Source: Saprospiraceae bacterium
GTDB lineage: Bacteria; Bacteroidota; Bacteroidia; Chitinophagales; Saprospiraceae
Length of the DNA: 64,000 bases
Direction: 5' to 3'
NCBI GenBank assembly: GCA_019187225.1
Contig: JABAQQ010000017.1
Coordinates: 14,266-78,265, forward strand
Of the stretch, positions 1 through 8,588 are shown piece by piece. The notes beneath the pieces were generated by a model. That model was given only the letters and a program-made list of their open reading frames with translations. It searched no databases and was not told the DNA's origin. The translations under genes were made by a program, and so were the position numbers. Within the stretch, counting starts at the first letter, position 1. The number at the start of each line of letters is the position of its first letter.

Positions 1-162
1 CATTTTACGAACAGGGTCCTATTGTCAAAAGTCCAAAGTCAAACAGTCCAACACCATTTTACGAACAGGGTCCTATTGTCAAAAGTCCAAAGTCAAACAG
101 TCCAACATCATTTTACGAACAGGGTCCTATTGTCAAAAGTCCAAAGTCAAACAGTCCAACGT
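1..162. repeat. Three tandem 54-bp repeats, open at the left window edge
   Basis: Copies at 1-54, 55-108 and 109-162 are identical except for the last two or three bases of each unit. Each contains the words GTCCAAAGTC and AACAGTCCAAC, which resemble the arms of the inverted repeat at 3985-4087. The array starts directly after the stop codon of the TIR-CHAT gene and may continue outside the window. Coding potential here is an artefact of the repeat. Confidence 0.95.
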
Positions 163-164
163 CA

Positions 165-2162
165 TTATTTCGGCAAACCCGGTTCGGCGCGGCGGCTCTC
201 CTGGGGGCTGTAGGCAACCCGGTCGGTCGTGCTGCCCGGAGCGGTGGGTTTTACGGATTGGGAGGTTTCCGTTCTGGTTGCGGGAATGAGTTGACGAATA
301 TTATCCGGCACCACCATTTTGGCGGTTTCGTAGCCGCAATTGAAACAGCGTTTTTCCGAAAGGTTGACGACCGCCTGCTGGCAATTGGGGCATAACCACA
401 AGGGGCCGGCGTCGCATTTTTTACAAAACGTCCAGGCCGTGCGCCCGCCTTTGACGGGGAGCAGTTGTTTGCATTGGATCACGGGGTCGCTGTGGTTGGG
501 GCATTCCATAAAAACGAAATTCTCATCGGCAGTTTGAACGGGCACGGCGGGCTTTGCCACCTCCATTTTCAGGGTTGCGCGCGAGAAAGAGGCCGAGATT
601 CCATACATGCGCAGGCGATTGGCGCTTCTTGCCGCCGCATACCGGGCGGCATGGGTGACGGCTTCGTCCAAGTATTCTCCGCCGGCAAGCGCAGTGTAGA
701 GTTTTTCGGAAAAGTCGGCGGCTTCTTCGCTCTTTACGGGGGTTTGGATGGCCAGCACACCATCTACCGAGGTCACTAAGTTGAGCGCCATGTCGCGCAG
801 GCTGCGGCAGGAGTCGGGCGGCGCGTGCAGAAATATGAGATTGGGCTTTTTGCCTTCGGGGAAGCACTTGACAAAAGTATCGGGCGCGAGCCACTCTTCT
901 TTTTTAGCGGCGGCATCACAAAAGGCGATGAGGCCCGAACCGTTTTCAGTTTTGCCTTTCCCGACAAAATGGACAATGTGAAAGGGATTTTCTTTTTTAA
1001 TAAACGATTCGAAGTCGTTTTTGGACTTAAACTCATTGGGACCGGTCACGTCAATGTTGATCCACAGTTTTTTGTCCTCTTCTTTTACGGGTTTGGAGCG
1101 GCTGAATACGCTTTTGGCGTCGTCTTCGATGCGATGAGCGATCTCCTGGATGGACGGTTTGGAATAGGCTACAAGAATTCGCAGTTTATCGGCTTCCACT
1201 TTCTTTTCCTTCCCGGCAGTGGAAAGCCGGCGGGTCAGGATAAGGTTCTCTTTTTCTCCGATAAAAAACCCGTCGCTGGCGCCCTCCGGCAGCGGCAGCC
1301 ACAAATATTCCCAAGGCAAGCCGGCAAGTTCGCTGGACTGGTCGTCGAAATGGAGCACGATCTTAAGGGGCTTGCCGGCGCCGGGCAAATGGCTTTGATA
1401 GGCTTTGATAAAGATGTTTTGCGCGTTCGTATCAGAGAAAAGCCGCGCGAACAAAGCCTCCCCCAACACCCGGCAATCGTCTTCTTCGAGGTCGCCTTTT
1501 AACAACAAACGCTGCAGGATACCGAGGACTTTTTGAGGCAGGCCTTTATCGGAAAGCGGGAATTGCGATATTTCACTCCCTTTGGGTAAAAGCAGGAATA
1601 CATTTTTTTTCCCGCGGACGGCGACGACAATGGCGTAGGGATCGAGTTGCCGGAGTTCGTTGATCTCTTCGGGTTTCAGGGCGGTGGAAGCGCCTTTGCC
1701 GGCGCCGGGTTTGCCGGCTTTTACGCTATCGCGCACTTGCCTGGCGGCAAATTGCAAAGCGGCTTTGATCTGTTCCTTGTTGCCTTTGTCGCTTATTTTC
1801 TCATTGACCCTGACCGCCTGGATTTTGGGCAATATTTCGTGGTCTTCCCAAAGGCAGTCGTCCAGAATGACCGGTATGACAAGCGCCAGGCCTTGTTTCT
1901 GTTTTTCCAGCGCGTGTATCAACTCAACATTGTTGATATAGTCGGAATTCAAAAAATCGGAACTGACCAGCAGGACGATCACATCGGCTTTGTTCAGGTT
2001 GTTTTTGATCTCATCGTCCCAAAAAGCGCCCGGCTTTATTTCCCCATCCTGCCACACCTGCCATTTGTTGCTCTGCGCCGCAGGTGAAAATTCTTTGATG
2101 AACGTGTCTTTATACTGAACGTCTTCCTGGGCGTAGGAGATGAAAATAAGCAGTTCGTCCAT
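165..2162 (-). CDS. TIR - CHAT - zinc-ribbon protein
   Basis: This 665-residue protein has three parts. Residues 3-145 form a TIR domain (start FISYAQED; Glu80 in NNVELIHAL sits where catalytic NADase TIRs have glutamate). Residues about 165-530 look like a CHAT caspase-like region with its typical lead-in (LPWEYLW). Residues about 555-620 carry CxxC pairs (FCKKCD, CPNC, CFNCG) of two zinc ribbons. The CHAT His motif, usually GHG, reads HFVGKG at about 397, and the cysteine candidate lies in PDSCRS at about 451, so protease activity is doubtful. TIR and CHAT modules are known in immune and cell-death proteins; that role here is inference. It lies 37 bp after porQ on the same strand, and the gap holds the perfect palindrome TGGGTTTGGAAACCCA. 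Confidence 0.8.
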   Translation of the reverse strand: MDELLIFISYAQEDVQYKDTFIKEFSPAAQSNKWQVWQDGEIKPGAFWDDEIKNNLNKADVIVLLVSSDFLNSDYINNVELIHALEKQKQGLALVIPVILDDCLWEDHEILPKIQAVRVNEKISDKGNKEQIKAALQFAARQVRDSVKAGKPGAGKGASTALKPEEINELRQLDPYAIVVAVRGKKNVFLLLPKGSEISQFPLSDKGLPQKVLGILQRLLLKGDLEEDDCRVLGEALFARLFSDTNAQNIFIKAYQSHLPGAGKPLKIVLHFDDQSSELAGLPWEYLWLPLPEGASDGFFIGEKENLILTRRLSTAGKEKKVEADKLRILVAYSKPSIQEIAHRIEDDAKSVFSRSKPVKEEDKKLWINIDVTGPNEFKSKNDFESFIKKENPFHIVHFVGKGKTENGSGLIAFCDAAAKKEEWLAPDTFVKCFPEGKKPNLIFLHAPPDSCRSLRDMALNLVTSVDGVLAIQTPVKSEEAADFSEKLYTALAGGEYLDEAVTHAARYAAARSANRLRMYGISASFSRATLKMEVAKPAVPVQTADENFVFMECPNHSDPVIQCKQLLPVKGGRTAWTFCKKCDAGPLWLCPNCQQAVVNLSEKRCFNCGYETAKMVVPDNIRQLIPATRTETSQSVKPTAPGSTTDRVAYSPQESRRAEPGLPK

Positions 2163-2199
2163 ATCGTCGGCTGGGTTTGGAAACCCAAAAGTACGTTTT

Positions 2200-3267
2200 T
2201 TAGAAAAACTCTTTCAGGTTCGTCCCCAATCCGAAATGGACGACCCCGCCGCCGAGGTGGTACGAGCCGTAGCCGAAGTCAACACGGAAGCGGCTGACCC
2301 TGACGCCCGCGCCGAAGGAAAATCCGGCGAGGCTGCGGTAGTTTTTCACTGACAACTCCTTCTTGCGCAGGTGGTTGTAACCAAAGCGCAACTGGAAGGA
2401 TTCGTTGCGTCCGAAAAGAAATTCGCCGTTGAAGATGAGGTGGCGGAAGAAGTTGTCCACGTCGCTGCCCCCTTTATCGGCGGGCTCGTCGCCCCCGAAA
2501 ATGAGCACATCGTCGTCCTGAAAATTGGGATCGTCGTAGGTGATCTCCCATTCGTGCAGGTGGTGCGCAATGATACCGAAGCGGAACGGCAGGTGCCGGA
2601 AACGTTTGCTGATGCCGATCTGCAGGTCGAAGGGCAGGTCTTCGCGCGTGCCGTCGTAGGTGGAAAGTTGTGTGCCCGCGTTGCGCAGCACGACCGCTGC
2701 AGTGAAGCGGTGTGTGGTGTCGGCGTACATCAACCCGGCGTCAGCGGCCAGTGCCGACGATTTGTAGACATCGAGCGTGGAAAATCCGACGCGCAGGTTC
2801 AATCCCAGCGACACGCGGCCGGTGAGCGGTCGCGCGGCACCGAGCGTCAGCGCGGTTTCGGAGGCCTCGATGTTGCCGCCCAGTTTGTTGCCGTATTCGT
2901 CGGTCATGGGGATGTCGCCATAACCCACGTATTGCAGGCCGCCCTGCACGGTGAACCCGACTTTCGGGAGGTCATGGGCGTAGGCGACATATCCGTGCTG
3001 GATGTCGGAGATAAAGAAATTGTGCTGGAGCGCCAGCCGCCCGTCCATAGCCGGGTTGAGCGCCGCCGGGTTGGCGGCGGCGAAAGCGGGGTCGTCGTCC
3101 TTCACGGCGATTTGCATCCCGCCCAGCGCCGTGATGCGCGCCGACGGCGAGAGGTTCAGAAAGGAAAAAACGTGTTGTCCGCCGGTGATCTGGCAGTCGG
3201 CAGCAGGCAGCAAGCAAATAAAGGCAAACAGCGCCGCGAGGCTGATCTTTCGTAAAATTGTGTGCAT
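2200..3267 (-). CDS. porQ: Type IX secretion system protein PorQ
   Basis: PorQ is an outer-membrane barrel protein of the type IX secretion system attachment complex. The start chosen (MHTILRKISLAAL) gives a clean signal peptide ending near LLPAADCQ, about 355 residues in all. Upstream in-frame codons fall in a short-repeat region and are unlikely to be translated. Diagnostic features are the N-terminal GGQHVFSFLNLSPSAR, with early glycine-rich ALGG and NPAALNPAM segments, then alternating amphipathic strands typical of this PorV/PorQ-like family, ending FGLGTNLKEFF. The T9SS cargo proteins in this window (24606, 42442, 62667) would depend on it. Confidence 0.9.
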   Translation of the reverse strand: MHTILRKISLAALFAFICLLPAADCQITGGQHVFSFLNLSPSARITALGGMQIAVKDDDPAFAAANPAALNPAMDGRLALQHNFFISDIQHGYVAYAHDLPKVGFTVQGGLQYVGYGDIPMTDEYGNKLGGNIEASETALTLGAARPLTGRVSLGLNLRVGFSTLDVYKSSALAADAGLMYADTTHRFTAAVVLRNAGTQLSTYDGTREDLPFDLQIGISKRFRHLPFRFGIIAHHLHEWEITYDDPNFQDDDVLIFGGDEPADKGGSDVDNFFRHLIFNGEFLFGRNESFQLRFGYNHLRKKELSVKNYRSLAGFSFGAGVRVSRFRVDFGYGSYHLGGGVVHFGLGTNLKEFF

Positions 3268-3353
3268 GGTATATTGTTGATGAGGATTGATGAAAGTTGA
3301 TGAGGGTTGATTATCAACCTTATAAATTTTCATCAACCTTCATCAACCCTTAT
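3262..3353. repeat. Inverted tandem repeats upstream of porQ
   Basis: Units like GTTGATGA (period 8-10) run from about 3278 to 3313. The reverse-complement arm, with TTCATCAACC units, lies at 3329-3352. Together they could form a long hairpin in the 5' leader of porQ, beginning about 10 bp before its start codon. Confidence 0.85.
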
Positions 3354-3357
3354 AATC

Positions 3358-3975
3358 TTATTTTTTCCACCGCGTCAGGCATACCCCCTTGTTGCAGTCG
3401 GCAATGCGGATGATCTGGCCGTTTTCGTCGTATTCTTTGAGTTCGCCTTGTTCCAGCGACTCGTCTTCATCGGGCGCGTAATTCCCTTCGGCTTTGAGGT
3501 TGCCGTTTTCCCAGTATTCCCAAAACGGCCCGTTTTCCTCGTTGTCGCGGATGGTCACCTTTTCTTTCAGGACGCCGTTGGGGTAATATCCGAGGCTGAA
3601 CCCCTGCATGGCGCCGTCCACAAATTCCTGCTCAATGTACAACTGACCGCTTTCATAAAATTTCTGGTATTTGCCGTGGTACTGCCCGCGCCGGTAGTGT
3701 TCAATGCTTTCGACCGTGCCGTTCGGGAAAAAGTATTTCCGTTCGCCGTCGAGCGTATCGTTGACGTAATGGGCTTCTTCGCGCAGTTTGCCGTCGGCGG
3801 AAAAACGCTGGTACAGTCCTTCTTTGGCGTAGTCGCGTTTGCGGCGCTGGTAGCGTTCGAGTTGGCCTTCCGCGTCGCGGCTTTCTACCGTTTCTACGGG
3901 GTTTTCTGTGCAAAAAGTTTGAAAAAGGACGAGCAGCCCGGTCGCTGCGAATAGGGAAAAACGAGTGTTTCGCAT
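3358..3975 (-). CDS. MORN-repeat (YwqK-type) probable lipoprotein
   Basis: This 205-residue protein starts with a hydrophobic segment ending in LFQTFC, a weak lipobox. It then carries about six copies of the short MORN_2-like repeat (YQRFSADGKLREE, KYFFPNGTVESIEH, KFYESGQLYIEQ, GYYPNGVLKEKV, WEYWENGNLKAEG, KEYDENGQIIRI). Such repeats are common in Bacteroidota surface or periplasmic proteins, sometimes labelled YwqK antitoxins without direct evidence. The C-terminus has two cysteines (DCNKGVC) that could form a disulphide. It stands alone between two inverted-repeat clusters. Function is unknown. Confidence 0.75.
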   Translation of the reverse strand: MRNTRFSLFAATGLLVLFQTFCTENPVETVESRDAEGQLERYQRRKRDYAKEGLYQRFSADGKLREEAHYVNDTLDGERKYFFPNGTVESIEHYRRGQYHGKYQKFYESGQLYIEQEFVDGAMQGFSLGYYPNGVLKEKVTIRDNEENGPFWEYWENGNLKAEGNYAPDEDESLEQGELKEYDENGQIIRIADCNKGVCLTRWKK

Positions 3976-3984
3976 GAGAAGAGT

Positions 3985-4087
3985 TGGACATTTGACGTTG
4001 GATTATTGGATGTTAGACTTTGGACGTCAGACTTTTGCAAAGAGCGGTCTCAAAGTCCAAAGTCAAATATCCAATAATCCAACGTCC
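3985..4087. repeat. Inverted repeat in the 3976-4293 intergenic region
   Basis: The left arm (about 3989-4032) carries GACGTTGGATTATTGGAT and ACTTTGGAC. The right arm (about 4052-4085) carries GTCCAAAGTC and ATCCAATAATCCAACGTC. The arms are imperfect reverse complements. The rest of this gap, up to the MoxR start at 4294, is pyrimidine-rich with nothing else recognisable. Confidence 0.85.
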
Positions 4088-4293
4088 CATTAATCCGTTG
4101 ACGACAAAAATCCGGTCCGGGCTGCCTGAGTGGTGTGGTTTTTATTCTTTTTCGGGCAACCGCCCCTAAGTTTTCAAGTTGCACTCCTGATTTGGCACGA
4201 AACAACGTATCGCTTTTTTACAGCCGGGAAAATTCTAACCCGGCAAGATTGAAACCCTGCCCCCCTAACCCCGAAACCCCGTACCTTGCCCCC

Positions 4294-5376
4294 ATGCAAC
4301 CAACGACCGTCATACGCCCCCACGCCGAACAAGCCTATGCCCACGAACTCGCTGCTTTAGCCGCCCACGACGACCGCCCCCGCCCGGCCAGCTGGCTTTT
4401 ATCGCCCTGGGCAGTAGTCACTTACCTGCTCGGCGGCAAGGCGGGCGAAACCGAAATAGAGCCGAAATACTACGGCCGCCGCCGCCTCATCGAGATCGCC
4501 GTCGCTACCCTCGCTACCGACCGCGCCCTGCTCCTGCTCGGCGTGCCCGGCACCGCCAAAACCTGGGTGAGCGAACACCTCGCCGCTGCCATCAGCGGCG
4601 ACAGCACTTTGTTGGTACAAGGTACCGCCGGCCTGAATGAAGAGGCGCTGCGCTACGGCTGGAACTATGCCCGTCTGCTCGCCGAAGGCCCCTCGGAAAA
4701 TGCCCTCGTCCCCAGCCCCGTTATGACGGCCATGCGCGATGGCAAACTCGTGCGGGTAGAAGAACTGACGCGCATTCCCGCCGACGTGCAGGATACGCTC
4801 ATCACCCTGCTCTCGGAAAAAACGCTGCCCGTGCCCGAACTCAACACCGAAGTGCAGGCGCGCCAGGGCTTCAACCTTATCGCCACTTCCAACGACCGCG
4901 ACAAGGGGGTGAACGAACTTTCCGCCGCGCTGCGCCGCCGTTTCAATACGGTGGTGCTGCCGCTGCCCGACACGCTCGAAGAAGAAGTGGCGATCGTGCA
5001 AAACCGCGTCGCTGTCCTCGGAAAATCGCTCGAACTCCCGCCCGACGCGGCACCGGTGCAGGAGATCCGCCGCTTGGTCACCATCTTCCGCGAACTCCGC
5101 AACGGCAAAACGGAAGACGGCCGCGAAAAACTCAAAAGCCCGACTGCCACGCTCAGCACTGCCGAGGCGATTTCGGTGATGCACCAGGGACAATCGCTGG
5201 CTGTTCATTTCGGCGACGGCGAACTACGCGCGCACGACCTCGCCGCAGGCCTCGCTGGCGCAGTGGTCAAAGACCCCGGCACGGACACCGCCGTCTGGCA
5301 GGAGTACTTGGAAACGGTGGTGAAAAAACGGGAAGGATGGCAGGATCTGTACCGGGCTTGCCGGGAGTTGGAGTGA
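4294..5376 (+). CDS. MoxR-type AAA+ ATPase
   Basis: The protein has 360 residues from MQPTTVIRPHAEQ; the in-frame sequence upstream is proline-rich and unlike the family. Walker A is GVPGTAKT (about residue 88). The Walker B region reads LVRVEELTRI, with Glu in place of the first Asp. Sensor and arginine-finger region: LIATSNDRDKG then AALRRRFN. MoxR ATPases usually act as chaperones for metal insertion or complex maturation with VWA-domain partners. No VWA gene is adjacent; the next gene, 83 bp on, encodes a patatin-like membrane protein. Confidence 0.85.
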   Translation: MQPTTVIRPHAEQAYAHELAALAAHDDRPRPASWLLSPWAVVTYLLGGKAGETEIEPKYYGRRRLIEIAVATLATDRALLLLGVPGTAKTWVSEHLAAAISGDSTLLVQGTAGLNEEALRYGWNYARLLAEGPSENALVPSPVMTAMRDGKLVRVEELTRIPADVQDTLITLLSEKTLPVPELNTEVQARQGFNLIATSNDRDKGVNELSAALRRRFNTVVLPLPDTLEEEVAIVQNRVAVLGKSLELPPDAAPVQEIRRLVTIFRELRNGKTEDGREKLKSPTATLSTAEAISVMHQGQSLAVHFGDGELRAHDLAAGLAGAVVKDPGTDTAVWQEYLETVVKKREGWQDLYRACRELE

Positions 5377-5459
5377 CGGATATTAACGTTTTCAAAATCC
5401 GGCAATTTCCAAACAAAGTTTTTACACTTGCTGCGTTTACCAATGGAATCCATTCTTGA

Positions 5460-7706
5460 ATGACCGCTCTGCGCCAGATATATTATTCATTCCCCATTCG
5501 CCTGTTGGCCCTGCATTTCCGCAATCACCTGTTGCTCATCGGGTTGTGGGTGCTTCTGGCCTTGTTGATGACGGGTAAGGCGGGGCGTTTTTTCGGGATG
5601 CACTACCTGATGCTGACGCCCGAATACCGGGGCGAAGTCAATTTCTGGAGTTTCTTTATCACCGGAGCGGCGTTTGGGGCGTTCGTGATGATCTGGAACC
5701 TGACGACCTACCTGCTCACCGCGAGCCGCTTTCCTTTTCTGGCGACCCTGAGCGCGCCGTTCACCAAATTCTCGCTGAACAACAGCCTCATCCCGCTCGC
5801 TTTTTTTGTTTCCTATCTGATCGCTTCCACGCGCTTCCAGTGGTACGACGAACTGACAAAAACGCTCGATATCGTGCGCAATATTGCCGGTTTTCTGACC
5901 GGCGCCATCGCATTGATCAGTCTTTTGATCATTTATCTTTATTTTACCAACAAAGACATCGGCGCTTTTTTGCGGCCCGGTGAATTCGTCCCCGTGCCCG
6001 GTAGCAAATTGCTCGCGCCGGGTCAGCGACTCCCCACCCTCTGGGAGATCCGCGAAGGAGCGACCCGCTGGCGGGTGGATACCTATTTTACCGAGCGGAT
6101 GCACCTGCGGCTGGTGCGCAGCGTGGCGCATTACAACCCCAAAATGCTATCCCAGGTGTTTCGCCAGAACCACGCGAATGCTGTGGTGGTGCAAATTGTA
6201 ATGCTACTGCTGCTTATGGCGCAAGGCGCTTTTATGGACAGCGAATGGGTGCGGATACCTACCGGCGCTACGGTTTTTATCCTGTCCAGCATGGTCATGT
6301 CCATTTTTGGCGCCATCACTTTCTGGTTCCGGCAATGGGGACCGTTGGTGTTCATCTGCCTGTTGCTCGCCGTGAATTACATCACCAGTTTCGGTTTATT
6401 CAATTACCGCAACCGCGCCTACGGCCTCGATTACCGGGAAGAAAACCGCGCGACCTATTCTTATCCGGCACTGGAAAAATTGTGCACCCCGGAAAACCTG
6501 CGCCGCGACAAAGCCGCCACGCTGCGCATCCTCGACAAGTGGCTGCTGAAAAACAGCACTCCGTCCAATCCCAAACCAAAAATCGTTTTTCTCTGCGTCA
6601 GCGGCGGCGGGATGCGCTCTTCGCTGTGGACGATGCAGACGCTCCAACAGGCCGACCGCGCCACGGGCGGACGATTGCTGCGCCAGTCGGCACTCATTAC
6701 CGGCGCTTCGGGCGGGATGCTGGGCGCAGCATACCTGCGCGAACTCTACCTCCGGCAGCAGGAAGGCGCGCTTGTGTCCGTCCACGATACAGCGTTCGTT
6801 CGCGATATGGGGAAAGACCTGCTCAACCCGGTCACCTTCGCCATCGTGTCCAACGACCTGTTTTACCCTCTGGCAACTTTCCAATCGGGAGATCATACCT
6901 ACCGCAAGGACCGGGGTTATTTGTTCGAGAATCAATTGGATGAAAACTGCGGCGGTCTGTTTTCCAAACGTATCGCCGATTACCGCCGCCCGGAACGCGA
7001 CGCCGCTATCCCGATGATGGTCGTGTCGCCCTATGTCCTGAACGATGCCCGACGCCTGCTCATCAGCCCGCAGGGCGTATCCTACCTGATGAAGCCGCAC
7101 GACCTCGGACGCCTCGCTTCGCAGGTCGAAATTGACGGCGTGGATTTCGGCAAACTGTTCGCGCAACAGGATTCCGACAGCCTCGCTTTTTCCAGCGCTC
7201 TGCGTATGAATTGCACTTATCCCTTTATCCTGCCCAACGCCTGGCTGCCTACCAATCCCTCCGTCGAGGCGATGGATGCCGGCTTCCGCGACAACTACGG
7301 CATTACGCTGGCGGCACGGTTTATCCATACTTTTCGCGATTGGATCCTGGCGAATACAGGAGGCGTGGTCATCGTGCAGGTGCGCTGCTGGCAAAAAATT
7401 GACCCCATCGCCCAAAGCGACGCAAAAGGCGTGCTGCACAACCTGCTCAATCCCGTCAGCGCCGCCACCCACATCACTTCCATGCAGGATTTCGACCAGG
7501 ACAACACGCTGGCCATGCTCGACGATCTGCTGGGAAAAAACAAACTGGACGTCATCCGCTTCCTGTACCGGCCGGTGGTGAAAGAGAACGAAGCGTCTAT
7601 GAGCCTGCACCTGAGCGAACGGGAGAAACAGGATCTGCTACGGGCCTTTTACGCCGCCGAAAATCAGGCGAGCCTGGCGGCGTTGAAACAGGTGTTGGGG
7701 AAGTGA
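5460..7706 (+). CDS. Membrane-anchored patatin-like phospholipase
   Basis: This 748-residue protein has about five hydrophobic helices in its first 320 residues (LIGLWVLLALLM, FFITGAAFGAFVMIW, IAGFLTGAIALISLLIIYLYF, IVMLLLLMAQGAF, FICLLLAVNYI). A cytosolic patatin domain follows: the oxyanion loop SGGGMRSS near 381, the nucleophile elbow GASGG near 415 with the predicted catalytic serine, and the catalytic aspartate in DAGFRDN near 605. The dyad looks intact, so lipid hydrolase activity is likely; the substrate is unknown. It follows the MoxR gene on the same strand and could be co-transcribed with it. Confidence 0.85.
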   Translation: MTALRQIYYSFPIRLLALHFRNHLLLIGLWVLLALLMTGKAGRFFGMHYLMLTPEYRGEVNFWSFFITGAAFGAFVMIWNLTTYLLTASRFPFLATLSAPFTKFSLNNSLIPLAFFVSYLIASTRFQWYDELTKTLDIVRNIAGFLTGAIALISLLIIYLYFTNKDIGAFLRPGEFVPVPGSKLLAPGQRLPTLWEIREGATRWRVDTYFTERMHLRLVRSVAHYNPKMLSQVFRQNHANAVVVQIVMLLLLMAQGAFMDSEWVRIPTGATVFILSSMVMSIFGAITFWFRQWGPLVFICLLLAVNYITSFGLFNYRNRAYGLDYREENRATYSYPALEKLCTPENLRRDKAATLRILDKWLLKNSTPSNPKPKIVFLCVSGGGMRSSLWTMQTLQQADRATGGRLLRQSALITGASGGMLGAAYLRELYLRQQEGALVSVHDTAFVRDMGKDLLNPVTFAIVSNDLFYPLATFQSGDHTYRKDRGYLFENQLDENCGGLFSKRIADYRRPERDAAIPMMVVSPYVLNDARRLLISPQGVSYLMKPHDLGRLASQVEIDGVDFGKLFAQQDSDSLAFSSALRMNCTYPFILPNAWLPTNPSVEAMDAGFRDNYGITLAARFIHTFRDWILANTGGVVIVQVRCWQKIDPIAQSDAKGVLHNLLNPVSAATHITSMQDFDQDNTLAMLDDLLGKNKLDVIRFLYRPVVKENEASMSLHLSEREKQDLLRAFYAAENQASLAALKQVLGK

Positions 7707-7789
7707 ATTGTGTGTCTATGTTTGTTAAATACAACTCTTGTTCTGAAATTTTTTTAAATATTATACCCCCTTAGGTTGTTTTACCCGGA

Positions 7790-8269
7790 TTAAAAATCAA
7801 GTTCACTACCCTCATCTACTTTTCCCTTTCCAAAAATTATGTTCTGATCGTCAGTGTCAAATCTGGTTTGAATAATTTCCATAAACTCTTCGATACTGAC
7901 AATATATACCGGGGGGAAAGCATTCGGGCTCAGAATATCAAAGTGGTGATCATTAGTAACTAAATATTCTGCCCCTGAGGCTACATAGCAATCCACAAAT
8001 TTGTTATCATCAGGATCAAGTTCGATGAGATTCCAATTGAAAAAAATATCAATGTATTCTATGTTTGGGCGATCTTCAAAGCCTCTCAATATATTCGCCG
8101 CAACTTCCGGAGAGCTTTTTTTAGCGATGATTTCTTCATATTCCAAAAGAATATCATGACTGACAGCAAGCGTGATTGAATTATCTAAAATTTTGTCAAA
8201 AATTAATCTAAATTGCGATTTTCGGGAGATGGAAGACAACAGAACGTTGGTGTCTATGACTATACGCAT
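7790..8269 (-). CDS. PIN-domain toxin of a type II toxin-antitoxin pair
   Basis: This 159-residue protein opens with VIDTNVLLSS, the PIN-domain start with the first metal-binding aspartate. It continues with further acidic positions (Glu in LLEYEEII, Asp in DPDDNKFVDCYVAS and VTNDHHF), as in the PIN-family toxins of COG1569, which are ribonucleases. It begins 4 bp after the stop of the upstream small gene, so the two form an antitoxin-toxin operon. All expected acidic residues are present, so it should be active. Confidence 0.85.
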   Translation of the reverse strand: MRIVIDTNVLLSSISRKSQFRLIFDKILDNSITLAVSHDILLEYEEIIAKKSSPEVAANILRGFEDRPNIEYIDIFFNWNLIELDPDDNKFVDCYVASGAEYLVTNDHHFDILSPNAFPPVYIVSIEEFMEIIQTRFDTDDQNIIFGKGKVDEGSELDF

Positions 8270-8273
8270 TGTG

Positions 8274-8513
8274 TCAGCTTGCTAAAGTAGGAGAATTAGA
8301 TGATCTGCGTGTATGTCCATGCGCCCATTCGTGCATAGTTTCTTCTGTCCAATTGTGTTCATCCCACAATCGATCCATCTCATCGCGAGCCTTCTCCAGA
8401 AAATAGTTGGAAAGCAAATTCTTGATTTCCAGCAATTGTTCCTCTGTTAAATTATAACTGAAGACTTTGAGTAATTCCAATTGTAGATTGGAAAGTTTGC
8501 GTTGCTCAGACAT
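8274..8513 (-). CDS. Antitoxin partner of the PIN toxin
   Basis: The product is 79 residues from MSEQRKLSNLQLELL. A longer form from a TTG codon 60 bp upstream is possible but less likely. The sequence LQLELLKVFSYNLTEEQLLEIKNLLSNYFLEKARDE is predicted helical and resembles small antitoxins next to PIN toxins in Bacteroidota and Cyanobacteria. The tail (EHNWTEETMHEWAHGHTR) probably wraps the toxin. Function is inferred mainly from the 4-bp spacing to the PIN gene. Confidence 0.75.
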   Translation of the reverse strand: MSEQRKLSNLQLELLKVFSYNLTEEQLLEIKNLLSNYFLEKARDEMDRLWDEHNWTEETMHEWAHGHTRRSSNSPTLAS

Positions 8514-8588
8514 CTTGCTCGATTTTTTATCTATATTAATTACAAAAGTAGAGAATTCCAGACTAATTAACAAACCATAATTGAAAGG

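Noticed and set aside
2371-3255. 294-codon plus-strand frame opposite porQ
   Set aside because: Antisense to a well-supported gene; GC-rich third positions keep the opposite frame open. The same applies to long antisense frames at 4399-5208, 6396-7610, 27282-28517, 47320-48510, 51120-52127 and 59371-60384.
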